A stretch of DNA of 64,000 nucleotides from Rhodanobacteraceae bacterium ZG21-1 (GCA_021390615.1 JAJEJU010000023.1:248001-312000); one strand, 5' to 3'; positions 1 through 12,732 are shown, counted from the stretch's first letter. Translations and numbers: made by a program. Notes: generated from the letters alone by a model not told the origin.

Positions 1-587
1 CCGGCCAAGGTACCTCTCGACATCTGCCTGTTCAAAGCGGCGTCGGCCATGCGCAGGCCCGCGAACAAGCGCAGCAACGGTTGCGGGCTATTCGCCGTAG
101 CCGCGAGCACGGCGTCGTAGTCGTGCTTGTCCTGATTCAGGGTCTTCCGGGGAATCGCCCCAGCAGACGAAGCTGGCTTTGCCATCACCACCGCGGTAAT
201 TACCGACAGCGATGCATCCATGGCCCGGTCATCGTTTGCGAGAAAGGCGGCATAGGCATCCACCAAAGCCTCCATGGGATGCCGCGTCGCGCCCTCTGGC
301 ACCGGCCAGCGCGGCTGGCCCGCGGCTAGCCGTTCCATATCGGACTGTATCCGCGCCAGCGTCTGGCGCGGGTCGCCGTATTCCTTCGGATGATCCACTT
401 CGATGACGACATGGCGAGGGACAGATCCCGCCGAAGCCGGCACGGCGCCGTAAACCGACGCGCTTGCCACGTGCAGACTGAGGCTTGCCAGCATGAGCAG
501 ACATGCTTCGCGACGACAGCCACGCGTCTGCTCGCTTCCGTGACCTGACCGCGCCTTGCGGGCCAAGCCCGACCGATTCGATGCCAT
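1..587 (-). CDS. Unknown exported protein, 3' end outside window
   Basis: The reading frame opens with ATG at 587 and stays open to the left edge, about 195 codons, so the C-terminus is missing. The translation starts MASNRSGLARKARSG and has a hydrophobic stretch at residues 30-48 ending ASASVYGAVPAS that resembles a signal peptide. A start at the Met at about residue 32 would give a more usual signal sequence, but the hydrophobic core would then be short. The mature part is alanine-rich, with PRHVVIEVDHP, DPRQTLARIQSDMERLA and DAYAAFLANDDRAMDASLS. I do not recognise the family. No clear ribosome binding site fits either start, so the start is uncertain. Codon use looks like that of its neighbours. 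Confidence 0.55.
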   Translation of the reverse strand, partial: MASNRSGLARKARSGHGSEQTRGCRREACLLMLASLSLHVASASVYGAVPASAGSVPRHVVIEVDHPKEYGDPRQTLARIQSDMERLAAGQPRWPVPEGATRHPMEALVDAYAAFLANDDRAMDASLSVITAVVMAKPASSAGAIPRKTLNQDKHDYDAVLAATANSPQPLLRLFAGLRMADAALNRQMSRGTLA

Positions 588-814
588 TCCTACGCCCCCC
601 AACTGCTCTGGCGAGCAGTCACTGAGCGCATTATCGACAGCTCCAGCGGATCAATGATGGCGATTCGGCGCAGGCTGGCGTCAATTGCCGGGCAGCTTGT
701 TGCCGATTCGTGGCGAGGCGACGAACCGTGCCTGCGCGCTCGGTGCCGACGTCATCGACCCGCACGGCAGCCGGCCAAGCACCATCGCGACAAGGCTTGG
801 ATGCGGCCCAAAAG

Positions 815-840
815 CGAAGGGGCGCTGCAGCGCCCCTTCG
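815..840 (-). terminator. Intrinsic terminator of icd
   Basis: A perfect 26-base palindrome (GAAGGGGCGC, TGCA, GCGCCCCTTC core) lies 31 bases past the icd stop. On the minus strand it runs into CTTTTGGG, a short T tract, as expected for a rho-independent terminator. Confidence 0.75.
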
Positions 841-870
841 TCCTGCCCTTTGCAACGAGCCGGCAAAGCC

Positions 871-3815
<2,945 letters not shown>

Positions 3816-4469
3816 ATGACTATCACCATCACTGCCTTTGAACGCTCGCCCGACGGCGGCATGGGGCTGGCGCGCGACACGCGCGTTCGCTGGGCGCTGG
3901 AAGAAGCAGGCCTGGCCTATGAGGTTCGTCCTGTATCGCTCGCTGCGATGAAGCAGCCAGCGCATATGGCGCTTCATCCCTTCGGCCAGATTCCGACCTA
4001 CGAAGAAGGCGATCTGGCGCTGTTCGAGTCGGGCGCGATCATCTTCCACATCGCCTCGCAGCATGCGGGCCTGCTGCCGGACGACGCCAATGCACGGGCA
4101 CGCGCGATCACCTGGATGTTTGCCGCACTGAACACGGTGGAGCCGCCGATCTTGGAGCTTGTCACCGCCAAATTCCAGGAAGGTGACAAACCCTGGAGCA
4201 AGGAGCGCATGCCGCTGATCGCGGAGCGCATCCGCCATCGCCTGCATCAGCTCTCCGCGCGCCTGGGCGACGACGAATGGCTGGACGGCGCGTTCAGCGC
4301 CGGCGACCTGGTCATGGTGTCGGTGCTGCTCCGGCTGAGGCCGTCAGGCATTCTGAATGAGTTTCCGAGCCTGGCTGCCTATGTGGCCCGCGGCGAAGCA
4401 CGCCCGGCGTACCAGCGAGCCTTTGCGGCGCAATTGGCGTTCAACACGACCCGATCAACAGCCGACTGA
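3816..4469 (+). CDS. Glutathione S-transferase family protein
   Basis: A 217-residue cytosolic protein with the two-domain GST layout. The thioredoxin-like N-terminal half (about 1-80) carries LARDTRVRWALEEAGLAYEVR, the HPFGQIPTYEEGDLALFESGAII block with the glutathione-binding ES pair, and a cis-proline region QIP. The alpha-helical C-terminal half includes DEWLDGAFSAGDLVMVSVL. The start at 3816 is supported by CAGGAGA six bases upstream; the longer in-frame extension has no family match. Substrates cannot be told from sequence. The gene stands alone, divergent from icd. Confidence 0.85.
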   Translation: MTITITAFERSPDGGMGLARDTRVRWALEEAGLAYEVRPVSLAAMKQPAHMALHPFGQIPTYEEGDLALFESGAIIFHIASQHAGLLPDDANARARAITWMFAALNTVEPPILELVTAKFQEGDKPWSKERMPLIAERIRHRLHQLSARLGDDEWLDGAFSAGDLVMVSVLLRLRPSGILNEFPSLAAYVARGEARPAYQRAFAAQLAFNTTRSTAD

Positions 4470-4870
4470 CCCTTTGGCTGCGTGGATCACCGAGAAGGCC
4501 ACCATCGCACGCTTTGGCTGGGCATGTGCATCGCCTGTGCGGGCGTAAGCGCCCATCGGATGATCGTCATCACTGACCAGCTTGACGCCCGATCTTCTCC
4601 GGCCATCACGACACTGATCGAATCCTGCCTTCTCGTCTATCGCGTGGACAGCCAAGAAATGCCGCAAATCTGGCTGCACTGAATCGTGCGGTGCGCTGCC
4701 GTGAGGCAGGGCGACAAGACATGCCGGCTGCCGGCGAACTGAGAGTCTGGTGCAGCGCCGCCAAGCAGTCTGAAAGCGCAACCAGTCCTCGCGCCGCATG
4801 TGCGGGCTGCATGCCTACCGCCCGGCAACCACCGGGCAGGCGATCCCCTCGCCTGCCCGGTGCGCGGTGC
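4470..4870. other. Gene-free region between convergent genes
   Basis: Between the stops of the GST gene (plus) and the lipoprotein gene (minus) there are 400 bases. Only short overlapping frames are present, without ribosome binding sites. The one clear structure is the hairpin at 4832-4860. Confidence 0.5.
4832..4860 (-). terminator. Hairpin after the lipoprotein gene
   Basis: A perfect 12-base-pair stem (CCGGGCAGGCGA / TCGCCTGCCCGG) with a 5-base loop lies 10 bases past the stop of the minus-strand lipoprotein gene. No T tract follows, so termination is likely but not of the classic type. Confidence 0.5.
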
Positions 4871-5389
4871 TTACTTCACCGAGAAGTCTTTGCTGGTGGC
4901 GGCCTTGCCGTCGATCGAGATATCCACCTTGTAGTTGCCCTTCGGGAAGCCGCTGGGCTTGGCGATGTGGAACTCCACTGACTGCGGCGCGGTGACCGTA
5001 TTGCTGTCTTCCTTCACGGTCTGGCCGTTCTGGTAGCTCCACTTGGCGTCGACCTTGGCCGGGCCGCTGCCGATCACCGACACCGAGGCGTAGATGGTGT
5101 CCTTCGGGGTGAAGCTGGTGGTGGGCGCGCCGACCTTGTTGGAAGCATCGACCGAGCTGCCCAGGTTGACGCTGTCGACGCTGGGTGCGCTGGCCGGAGC
5201 CAGCGTGGCGGCGGGTGCGGGCGTCGTCGCGGCAGCCGGCGGCGGCGTCGGTGCGGGCGCAGGAGCCGCTGCGGTAGCGGGAGACGCCGGCGCGGCGGGC
5301 GCCGAGTCGTCCTTCTTGCCGCAGGCGCTCAGCAGCAGAGCGGCGCTCAGCGAAGCGCTCAGGATCAGGATGCGGGGTGCAGCGTTCAT
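4871..5389 (-). CDS. Lipoprotein with Ala/Pro linker, unknown role
   Basis: A 172-residue predicted lipoprotein. The N-terminus has a signal with lipobox LLSAC (Cys at about residue 21), then a low-complexity Ala/Pro/Thr linker to about residue 65, then a globular C-terminal part with TSFTPKDTIYASV, DAKWSYQNGQTVKE and KGNYKVDISIDGKAATSKDFSV, which reads like a beta-sandwich. I do not recognise a named family with certainty. The start at 5389 has GGGAGA five bases upstream. It follows the LysM gene by 38 bases and is probably co-transcribed with it, which hints at a shared envelope role. Confidence 0.75.
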   Translation of the reverse strand: MNAAPRILILSASLSAALLLSACGKKDDSAPAAPASPATAAAPAPAPTPPPAAATTPAPAATLAPASAPSVDSVNLGSSVDASNKVGAPTTSFTPKDTIYASVSVIGSGPAKVDAKWSYQNGQTVKEDSNTVTAPQSVEFHIAKPSGFPKGNYKVDISIDGKAATSKDFSVK

Positions 5390-5427
5390 GGGTTTCTCCC
5401 TGTATCGATGAAAGCGGACGTGACGGA

Positions 5428-5679
5428 TTACGGCTTCGGCGGGATCTTCAGCACCTGGCCCGGGCGGATCCGATCCGGATCGCTGAGCTGGTCGCCGTTG
5501 GCCTCGAAGATTCGATGCCATTCGTTGGCGTCGCCGTAGAAGTGCTTGGCGATCTTCGACAGGTTGTCGCCGGAGGCGACGGTATAGGTCTGCTCGGCCG
5601 CGCTGGTGCCGGAGGTGACGTCGCTGAAATCGACCTGCGGCGTGCCCGCGGCGGCGTCCGGGGTATTCTCGGTGCCCAT
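5428..5679 (-). CDS. Small LysM-domain protein (Kbp/YgaU-like C-terminus)
   Basis: An 83-residue protein made almost entirely of one LysM domain (about 31-82): YTVASGDNLSKIAKHFYGDA, then NEWHRIFEANGDQL, then IRPGQVLKIPPKP. This is the sequence type of the LysM module of the E. coli potassium-binding protein Kbp (YgaU), but the BON domain of that protein is absent. There is no signal peptide, so it is probably cytosolic. The start has GGAGGAGTC upstream. It is the first gene of a two-gene unit with the downstream lipoprotein. A role in peptidoglycan or ion binding is inferred only from the domain. Confidence 0.85.
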   Translation of the reverse strand: MGTENTPDAAAGTPQVDFSDVTSGTSAAEQTYTVASGDNLSKIAKHFYGDANEWHRIFEANGDQLSDPDRIRPGQVLKIPPKP

Positions 5680-6053
5680 GGAGACTCCTCCCTCGTTGGT
5701 GTCGGAGCGTTAGAAATAACGGCAGCGCGGTTAACGCCGAGTAAGCGTGCCGTGCACGCAACCGGCAGTTCGGAATCCTCCGATGGTCAGTCACGCACGG
5801 GCCTGCCGCTGCGCCCCTGGGCCGCCGATCCACGGGCCATGCCTTCCGCCGATGCGCTCCGGAAGCGCGGCCGCCTACGCTGGCGGTGGCCGTCGATCAC
5901 ACAAACGCAGCGGCGCAGCCGGTCTGCAGGCCTGCTTCGTCATCGCGCCACGCATCGATACGCCAGTTCGCGTTGACTTGCGCGCACTGCTCCATGCCGA
6001 ACGCCGGAAATCACCTCTCACTACGCGCGACCTACGGGATCGCGCGCAGCTAC
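5680..6053. other. Gene-free region between mdtC and LysM gene
   Basis: The 374 bases follow the mdtC stop and precede the LysM start, both on the minus strand. A 6-base-pair stem (GCGCGA 6025-6030 with TCGCGC 6040-6045) sits just after the mdtC stop and may be part of a terminator. I see no convincing gene. Confidence 0.4.
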
Positions 6054-9000
6054 TCAGGACTGCGTCTGCATCTGTGTGCGACGGCCGGCCAGGCGCTCGC
6101 GCCAGGCGCGCTGGCGCGCGGCCAGGCAGGAGAAGATCACGTACAGCGCCGGCGTGCTGAGCAGGGTCAGGCTCTGCGAGATCAGCAGGCCGCCGATCAT
6201 CGCGATGCCGAGCGGGCGGCGCAGTTCCGAACCTTCGCCCAGGCCGATGGCGATCGGCAGCGCGGCGAGGATCGCCACCATGGTGGTCATCATGATCGGA
6301 CGGAAGCGCACGATGCAGGCCTCGCGCGCGGCCTCCAGCGGCGTCTTGCCGTGTTCGCGCTCGGCCACCAGGGCGAAGTCGATCATCATGATCGCGTTCT
6401 TCTTGACGATGCCTATCAACAGCACCAGCGCGATCTGCGCGATCACCGACAGCTCGGTGCCGGTGAGCCACAGGGCCAGCAGCGCACCGACGCCCGCGGC
6501 AGGCAGGGTGGAGAGGATGGTCACCGGATGGATCAGGCTCTCGTAGAGGATGCCCAGCACGATGTAGACGGTGATGATGGCGCCGGCCAACAGCAGCAGC
6601 ATGCCGCTCTGCGACTGCTGGAAGCGGCGGAAGTCGCCGCCCACGTTGAGCTTGATGTCGCCCGGCATGCGCATGTTGCTGGCAGTCGCCTGGATCACCT
6701 GCAGCGCCTCGCCCATGCTCACTCCGGGAGCCAGGTTGAAGCTCATGTCCATGGTGGTCTGCTGGTTTTCGTGGGTGATCTGGGTCGGCGCCAGTCCTGG
6801 TTTCTGCGTGGCGAAGGCGGTCAGCGGAATCATCTGGCCGTTGCTGGACTGCACGTAGGTGCTGTTGAGCGAGGCCGGCGAGGCGGTCTGGTTCGGCAGC
6901 GCGTTGATTACCACTTTGTACTGGTTGAGGTCGGAGTAGATGGTCGACACCTGGCGCTGGCCGAAGGCGTCGTACAGCGCACCGTCGATGGTGCCCATCG
7001 ACAGGCCCAGCCGCGAAGCCTTGTCGCGGTCGACCACGATGTCCTGCTCCAGCCCGGCGTCGTCGACGTCGCTGCCGACGTCGCGCAGCTTGGGGTTCTT
7101 CTTCATCTCTGCGACCAGCTTGGGCAGCCAGGTCTGCAGTTCCGCCAGATCGTCGCCCTGCAGCGACACCTGGTATTGCGCGCCCTGGCTGGTGCCGCCG
7201 CCGCCGAAGCTGGGCAGGTCCTGGATCGGGCGCAGGCGCACGTTGAGGTCGGGATAGCGCGCGGCCTTGGCGCTGAGCCGCGCCAACGCCTCGAAGGTGT
7301 CGTCCTTGCGTCCTTCCGCGTGCGTCTTCAGCTGGATGTCGAACAGTCCGCTGGCGCCCTGCCGGCTGCTGCCCAGGCGCGAGCCGACGGTGGCCACGTC
7401 GTGGTCATGCAGCATCATGTCGATCAGGCGCTGCTGGCGATTGAGCGAATCCTGGAACGACACCGTGGCGCCCGAGGTGGCGCGGCCGCGGATCAGGCCG
7501 GTGTCCTGTTGCGGGAACAGGCTGGTCTTGACCTGGGTGAACAGGAAGATGGTGAGGCCGACCAGGATCAGCGGAGTCAACGAGAACAGCAGGGCGTGGC
7601 GCAGCGAGACATCCAGCGCTTTCACGTAGATGCTTAGCATGCCCTCGTGGAAGCGCTCCAGCGCCGCGCCCAGCCGCGACGGCCGCTCCGGCTCGCGGTG
7701 TCCGCTGAGGAAACGCCCGCACAGCGACGAGGTGAGGGTCAGCGAGACCAGCGCCGACACCACGATCGCCGCCACCAGGGTCATGGTGAATTCTTTGAAG
7801 AACATCCCGGTGATGCCGCCCATGAACAGCAGCGGGATGAACACGGCGACCAGCGAGGCGGTGATCGACACGATGGTGAAGCCGATCTCGCGCGCGCCGG
7901 CCAGCGCCGCCTGCATGCGCGTCATGCCCTGGTCGATGTGCCGCACGATGTTCTCGATCACCACGATGGCGTCGTCCACCACGAAGCCGATCGCGATCAC
8001 CAGCGCGAGCAGGGTGAGGTTGTTGAGGGTGTAGCCCAGCGAGTACATCAGCACCGCCGCGCCGGCCAGCGACAGTGGCACCGCGGCGGTGGCGATCAGG
8101 GTGGGCGCCAAGCGGCGCAGGAACAGCGCCATCACCAGCATCACCATCGCCAGGCTGATCAGCAAGGTGGCCTGCACCTCGTGCAGCGAGGCGCGGATGG
8201 TCGGCGTGCCGTCGAAGTACGGGGTCAGCGTGGTGCCCGGCTGCAGAAAGCTGCGCAGCACCGGGATGTCGGCCTTGACGCGGTCCACCGTGCCGATGAT
8301 GTTGGCGTTGGACTGCTTGTACACATACATCAGGATCGCCGGCTTGCCCTGGAACCAGGCGGCTTGATACGCATCCTGCTGGCCGTCGTAGACCTTGGCC
8401 ACGTCGGACAGGTGCACCACCACGCCGTTCTGGTTGGAGATCACCAGGTTGGCGAAGTCGGCCGCGTTATGCAGCGCGTCGTTGGCGCTCACCGCCATGG
8501 TGGTGCGGCCGTCGGACAGGAAGCCCTGCGGCGAGGTCACGTTGGCCGCGGTGAGCGAGTTGCGCAGCTGGTCCGGCGACAGGCCCAGCGCGTTGAGCTG
8601 GCGCAGGTTGACGTCGACCCGCACGGCCGGGGTCGAGGCGCCGGCGATGTCCACCGAGGCCACCCCTTCCAGCTGACGCAGGCGTTGCGCCAGCAGCGAG
8701 TCGGCCACGTCGTAGAGGTCGCGCGCGGACTGCGTGTCCGAGGTCAGCGCGAAGGCGATGATCGGATCGTCGTTGGGGTTGGCCTTCTCGTAGCTGGGCG
8801 GGCTGTTGAGCCCGGTGGGCAGGTCGGACTGCGCCGCGTTGATCGCCGCCTGCACGTCGCGCGCCGCGGCGTCGATGTTGCGGCTGGTGTCGAACATCAT
8901 GAACACCTGGGTGCTGCCCAGCGAGCTGGACGAGCGCATGGTGTCGATGCCGGGCACCTGGCCCAGGTGGCGCTCCAACGGCGCGGCCACGGTGGAGGCC

Positions 9001-9176
9001 ATGTTCTCGGGGCTGGCGCCGGCCTGGCTGGCCTGCACGAAGATCACCGGGAACTGCATGTCCGGCAGCGCGGCCACGCCGAGCAGCCCGTAGCAGATCG
9101 CGCCGACCACGAAGATGCCGATGGCCAGCAGCGAGGTGCCGATCGGGCGGCGGATGAACGGGCCGGAGATATTCAT
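6054..9176 (-). CDS. mdtC: RND multidrug efflux permease, MdtC-like
   Basis: An inner-membrane proton-driven RND pump subunit of 1040 residues, the normal length. It begins MNISGPFIRRPIGTSLLAIG, the HAE-1 start, and shows the usual twelve-helix layout with two large periplasmic loops. Proton-relay helix 4 reads VIAIGFVVDDAIVVIENIVRH, with the paired Asp residues. The closest family types are MdtB/MdtC, which form a mixed trimer. It is the last gene of a minus-strand adaptor-mdtB-mdtC unit, 183 bases after mdtB with a hairpin between. An in-frame stop shortly upstream fixes the start near 9176, although no good ribosome binding site is visible. Confidence 0.9.
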   Translation of the reverse strand: MNISGPFIRRPIGTSLLAIGIFVVGAICYGLLGVAALPDMQFPVIFVQASQAGASPENMASTVAAPLERHLGQVPGIDTMRSSSSLGSTQVFMMFDTSRNIDAAARDVQAAINAAQSDLPTGLNSPPSYEKANPNDDPIIAFALTSDTQSARDLYDVADSLLAQRLRQLEGVASVDIAGASTPAVRVDVNLRQLNALGLSPDQLRNSLTAANVTSPQGFLSDGRTTMAVSANDALHNAADFANLVISNQNGVVVHLSDVAKVYDGQQDAYQAAWFQGKPAILMYVYKQSNANIIGTVDRVKADIPVLRSFLQPGTTLTPYFDGTPTIRASLHEVQATLLISLAMVMLVMALFLRRLAPTLIATAAVPLSLAGAAVLMYSLGYTLNNLTLLALVIAIGFVVDDAIVVIENIVRHIDQGMTRMQAALAGAREIGFTIVSITASLVAVFIPLLFMGGITGMFFKEFTMTLVAAIVVSALVSLTLTSSLCGRFLSGHREPERPSRLGAALERFHEGMLSIYVKALDVSLRHALLFSLTPLILVGLTIFLFTQVKTSLFPQQDTGLIRGRATSGATVSFQDSLNRQQRLIDMMLHDHDVATVGSRLGSSRQGASGLFDIQLKTHAEGRKDDTFEALARLSAKAARYPDLNVRLRPIQDLPSFGGGGTSQGAQYQVSLQGDDLAELQTWLPKLVAEMKKNPKLRDVGSDVDDAGLEQDIVVDRDKASRLGLSMGTIDGALYDAFGQRQVSTIYSDLNQYKVVINALPNQTASPASLNSTYVQSSNGQMIPLTAFATQKPGLAPTQITHENQQTTMDMSFNLAPGVSMGEALQVIQATASNMRMPGDIKLNVGGDFRRFQQSQSGMLLLLAGAIITVYIVLGILYESLIHPVTILSTLPAAGVGALLALWLTGTELSVIAQIALVLLIGIVKKNAIMMIDFALVAEREHGKTPLEAAREACIVRFRPIMMTTMVAILAALPIAIGLGEGSELRRPLGIAMIGGLLISQSLTLLSTPALYVIFSCLAARQRAWRERLAGRRTQMQTQS

Positions 9177-9277
9177 GCCGCGAAGGAGCGCAGGGCCTGC
9201 GCGGGCGCTTTCGAAAAGGTCATGCGAAGCTCAACGCCTGCCGCGCGAAAAGGTTGAAGCCGGCCGGCGCCATCAAG

Positions 9278-9315
9278 GCGAAAGGGGCGACCGGCTCGCG
9301 CCGCGCCCCTTTCGC
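9278..9315 (-). terminator. Hairpin between mdtB and mdtC
   Basis: A perfect 12-base-pair stem (GCGAAAGGGGCG 9278-9289 with CGCCCCTTTCGC 9304-9315) and 14-base loop lie in the mdtB-mdtC gap. No T tract follows on the minus strand. It may attenuate read-through or protect the mdtB message. Confidence 0.45.
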
Positions 9316-9359
9316 TTCCGGCAGCCCGGCACAAGGTGCCGGACGTCGTCGTCGCCAGC

Positions 9360-12300
9360 TCACGACGCGCTCCGCGCCTGCGCCAGCGCGCGCCGCTCCT
9401 TGCGCAGTTCCAGCCAGTCGGAGAAGCGCTCCATGTACAGGTAGATCACCGGGGTGGTGTACAGGGTGACCAGCTGCGACAGCAGCAGGCCGCCGACGAT
9501 GGACACGCCCAGCGGCCGGCGCAGTTCGGAGCCGATGCCGTTGCCCAGCGCCAGCGGCAGCGCGCCGAGCATGGCCGCCGCGGTGGTCATCATGATCGGG
9601 CGGAAGCGCAGCAGGCAGGCGCGGCGGATCGCGTCGTGCGCGTTGATGCCGGTGCGCTTCGCCTCGATCGCGAAGTCGATCATCATGATCGCGTTCTTCT
9701 TCACGATGCCGATCAGCAGCACGATGCCGACGATGCCGTCCACCGACAGGCTCATGCCGCACAGGATCAGCGCCAGCAGCGCGCCCACGCCGGCCGGCGG
9801 CAGGGTGGAGATGATGGTCAGCGGGTGGATGTAGCTCTCGTACAGCACGCCGAGCACGATGTAGATCACGATCACCGCGGCGAGCAGCAGCAGCACTTCG
9901 TCGCCCAGCGAGGAGGAGAACTCCGCCGCCTTGCCGATGAACTGGCCGCGCACCTGCGCCGGGAAGTTCATCTGCTTCTCCACCTCGTGGATCGCGTCCA
10001 CCGCCTGCGACAGCGAATAGCCCGGCGCCAGGTTGAACGACAGCGTCACCGCCGGCAGCTGCTGCTGGTGGGTCACCACCAGCGGCGCGCTGGTCACCAC
10101 CGCGTTGGCCAGCGAGGCGATCGGGATGATGCTGCCGTTGCCGATGATGATGCCGGTGTTGCTCACGCCCACGCCGGTGGAGGTCGAGGAGTTGCTCGAG
10201 GCGGCCTGGCCGAAGCTGGTGGCGTTGCTGCCGGTGAGCGCGCCGTTGCCGTTGCTCTTCACCGCCAGCTGGTTCAGCAGCGCGGTGCTGGAGCGGAACT
10301 GCGGCGCCACCTCCAGCACCACGCGGTACTGGTTGAGCTGGGTGTAGATGGTGGAGATCTGGCGCTGGCCGAAGGAGTCGTACAGCGTGTCGTCGATGGT
10401 CTGCACCGGCACGCCGAGTCGGCTGGCCTTGTCGCGGTCGATGGTCAGCTGCAGCGCGGTGCCCTGATCGGCCAGGTTGTTGTCGACGTCGGCCAGCTCG
10501 GGACGCTTGCGCAGCGCCTGGGTCATCTGGTTGGCGTAGCCGGACAGCTCGGTGGAGTTCACGTCGGACAGCGAGTACTGGTACTCGGTGGCGGACACCT
10601 GGCTGTCCAGGGTCACGTCCTGCACCGGCTTGAGGTACAGCGCCACGCCGGGGATGTCGGCGGCGGCGCGCTGCAGCCGCTGGACCATGCTGTCCAGGCT
10701 GCCGCGGTCGCCGCGGTCCTTCAGCACGATGCTGAGCTGGCCCTGGTTGAGGGTGGGATTGACCGAGCCGGCGCCGACGAAGGCGGCTACGCCCTGCACG
10801 CCTTCCTGCTTGCGCAGCGCGTCGGCCACCGCCTTGGTGCGCTGCTCCATCTGCGGGAAGGCCACGTTCTGGTCGGCCTGCACCACGCCGGTGATCAGGC
10901 CGGTGTCCTGCTCGGGCAGCAGGCCCTTGGGAATGGCGATGTACAGGAACACGGTGATCACGATGGTCGCCGTGGCCACCAGCATGGTCAGCCGCTGATG
11001 GCCGAGCACCCAGTCCAGCGAGCTGGCGTAGGCGTTGACCGTGCGCGTCCAGAAATTCTGCTTGCCGGCGGCGGCGTGGCGCTCGTGGGCGTCGTCGCCC
11101 TCGGGTAGCTGGTCGGCCTTGAGCAGGTAGGCGCACATCATCGGCGTCAGGGTCAGCGACACCAGCATCGAGATCGCCACCGCGATGGTCAGCACCCAGG
11201 CGAACTCGTGGAACAGGCGGCCGGTGACGCCGGGCATCAGCAGCAGCGGCAGGAACACCGCCACCAGCGAGACGGTCAGCGAGAGCACGGTGAAGCCGAT
11301 TTCCCGGGCGCCGATCTCGGCGGCCTCGGGGCCGTCCTTGCCCTGCTCGATGTAGCGCACGATGTTCTCGATCATCACGATCGCATCGTCCACCACGAAG
11401 CCGGTGGCCACGGTCAGCGCCATCAGCGAGAGGTTGTCCAGCGACATCCCGGCGAACGACATCACGCCGAAGGTGCCCAGCAGCGACAGCGGCACCGCCA
11501 CCGAGGGAATGATGGTGGCCCACAGCCGGCGCAGGAACACGAAGATCACCGCCACCACCAGCACGATGGTCAGCAGCAGGGTGGATTCGACATCGTGCAC
11601 CGAGGCGCGGATGGTCACGGTACGGTCGGCGAACACATCCAGGTGCACGTCGGCCGGCAGCACCGCGCGCAGCTGCGGCAGGATCTGGCGGATCGACTCC
11701 ACCGTCTGCACGATGTTCGCGCCTGGCTGGCGGCGGATGTCCAGCAGCACCGCCGGCTTGCCGTTGGCCCAGGCGGCGAGCTGGTCGTTCTCGGCGCCGT
11801 CGACCACGCTGGCCACGTCGGACAGGCGCACCGCCTGGTTGTTGACGTAGCTGATGATGGTGCTCTTGTACTCGTCGGCGTCGGCCAGCTGGTCGTTGGT
11901 GCCGATGCTGTAGCTCTGCGCGGTGCCGTTGAGGGTGCCCTTGGGCGCGTTGACGTTGGCCTGGGTGAGCGCGTTGCGCACGTCCTCCATGGTCAGGCCG
12001 AGGTTGGCCAGCTGCGCCGGGTTCACCTGCACGCGCACCGCCGGGCGCACGTTGCCGGCGATCGAGACCAGGCCCACGCCCTGCACCTGCGACAGCTTCT
12101 GCGCCAGGATCGAGTCGGCGTAGTTGTTGACGTCGCGCAGCGGACGGCTGTCCGAGGTCAGCTCCAGGGTGAGGATCGGCGCGTCGGCCGGATTGACCCG
12201 GTTATAGACCGGCGGATACGGCAGCGTGCTCGGCAGGGTGCCGCGCGCCTGGTTGATCGCCGCCTGCACGTCCTGCGCGGCGATGTCGATGTCGCGGTCC

Positions 12301-12590
12301 ATGTTGAACTGCAGCACGATGGTCGACAGGCCCGCCGAGGAGTCCGAGGTCATCATGCCGAGGCCGGAGATCTGGCCCAGGTTGCGCTCCAGCGGCGTGG
12401 TCACCAGCGAAGCCATGGTCGAGGCGCTGGCGCCCGGGTACTGCGTGGTGACGACCAGGCTGGGCGCATCGATCTCGGGCAGCGCCGACACCGGCAGCTG
12501 GCGGTAGCCGAGGATGCCGAGCAGCAGCACCGCCACCATCAGCAGCGAGGTGGCGATCGGGCGTCGGATGAAGAGGGTCGAAAATCCCAT
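9360..12590 (-). CDS. mdtB: RND multidrug efflux permease, MdtB-like
   Basis: A 1076-residue inner-membrane RND pump subunit, paired with the MdtC-like one downstream. It starts MGFSTLFIRRPIATSLLMVA and helix 4 carries VATGFVVDDAIVMIENIVRY with the two essential Asp residues. It is slightly long for the family because of a Ser/Asn/Gly-rich loop at about 745-790 (LTGSNATSFGQ onward) in the second periplasmic region. The periplasmic domains choose the drugs, so substrates cannot be named from sequence. It lies 142 bases after the adaptor gene on the same strand. Confidence 0.9.
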   Translation of the reverse strand: MGFSTLFIRRPIATSLLMVAVLLLGILGYRQLPVSALPEIDAPSLVVTTQYPGASASTMASLVTTPLERNLGQISGLGMMTSDSSAGLSTIVLQFNMDRDIDIAAQDVQAAINQARGTLPSTLPYPPVYNRVNPADAPILTLELTSDSRPLRDVNNYADSILAQKLSQVQGVGLVSIAGNVRPAVRVQVNPAQLANLGLTMEDVRNALTQANVNAPKGTLNGTAQSYSIGTNDQLADADEYKSTIISYVNNQAVRLSDVASVVDGAENDQLAAWANGKPAVLLDIRRQPGANIVQTVESIRQILPQLRAVLPADVHLDVFADRTVTIRASVHDVESTLLLTIVLVVAVIFVFLRRLWATIIPSVAVPLSLLGTFGVMSFAGMSLDNLSLMALTVATGFVVDDAIVMIENIVRYIEQGKDGPEAAEIGAREIGFTVLSLTVSLVAVFLPLLLMPGVTGRLFHEFAWVLTIAVAISMLVSLTLTPMMCAYLLKADQLPEGDDAHERHAAAGKQNFWTRTVNAYASSLDWVLGHQRLTMLVATATIVITVFLYIAIPKGLLPEQDTGLITGVVQADQNVAFPQMEQRTKAVADALRKQEGVQGVAAFVGAGSVNPTLNQGQLSIVLKDRGDRGSLDSMVQRLQRAAADIPGVALYLKPVQDVTLDSQVSATEYQYSLSDVNSTELSGYANQMTQALRKRPELADVDNNLADQGTALQLTIDRDKASRLGVPVQTIDDTLYDSFGQRQISTIYTQLNQYRVVLEVAPQFRSSTALLNQLAVKSNGNGALTGSNATSFGQAASSNSSTSTGVGVSNTGIIIGNGSIIPIASLANAVVTSAPLVVTHQQQLPAVTLSFNLAPGYSLSQAVDAIHEVEKQMNFPAQVRGQFIGKAAEFSSSLGDEVLLLLAAVIVIYIVLGVLYESYIHPLTIISTLPPAGVGALLALILCGMSLSVDGIVGIVLLIGIVKKNAIMMIDFAIEAKRTGINAHDAIRRACLLRFRPIMMTTAAAMLGALPLALGNGIGSELRRPLGVSIVGGLLLSQLVTLYTTPVIYLYMERFSDWLELRKERRALAQARSAS

Positions 12591-12732
12591 GGGGCGTCAC
12601 TGCCGTGAGTAAGCGTGGTCGAAGGCGGGCACCGGGGCCGGGCGCCGGCACGAGCCGGCGGAACCGTCGCCGCGCCGGCCGCGGCGGGCGTCCGGCGCGC
12701 AGGTCGCGCCGGGGCCCGGGGAGCGGCGTCGG

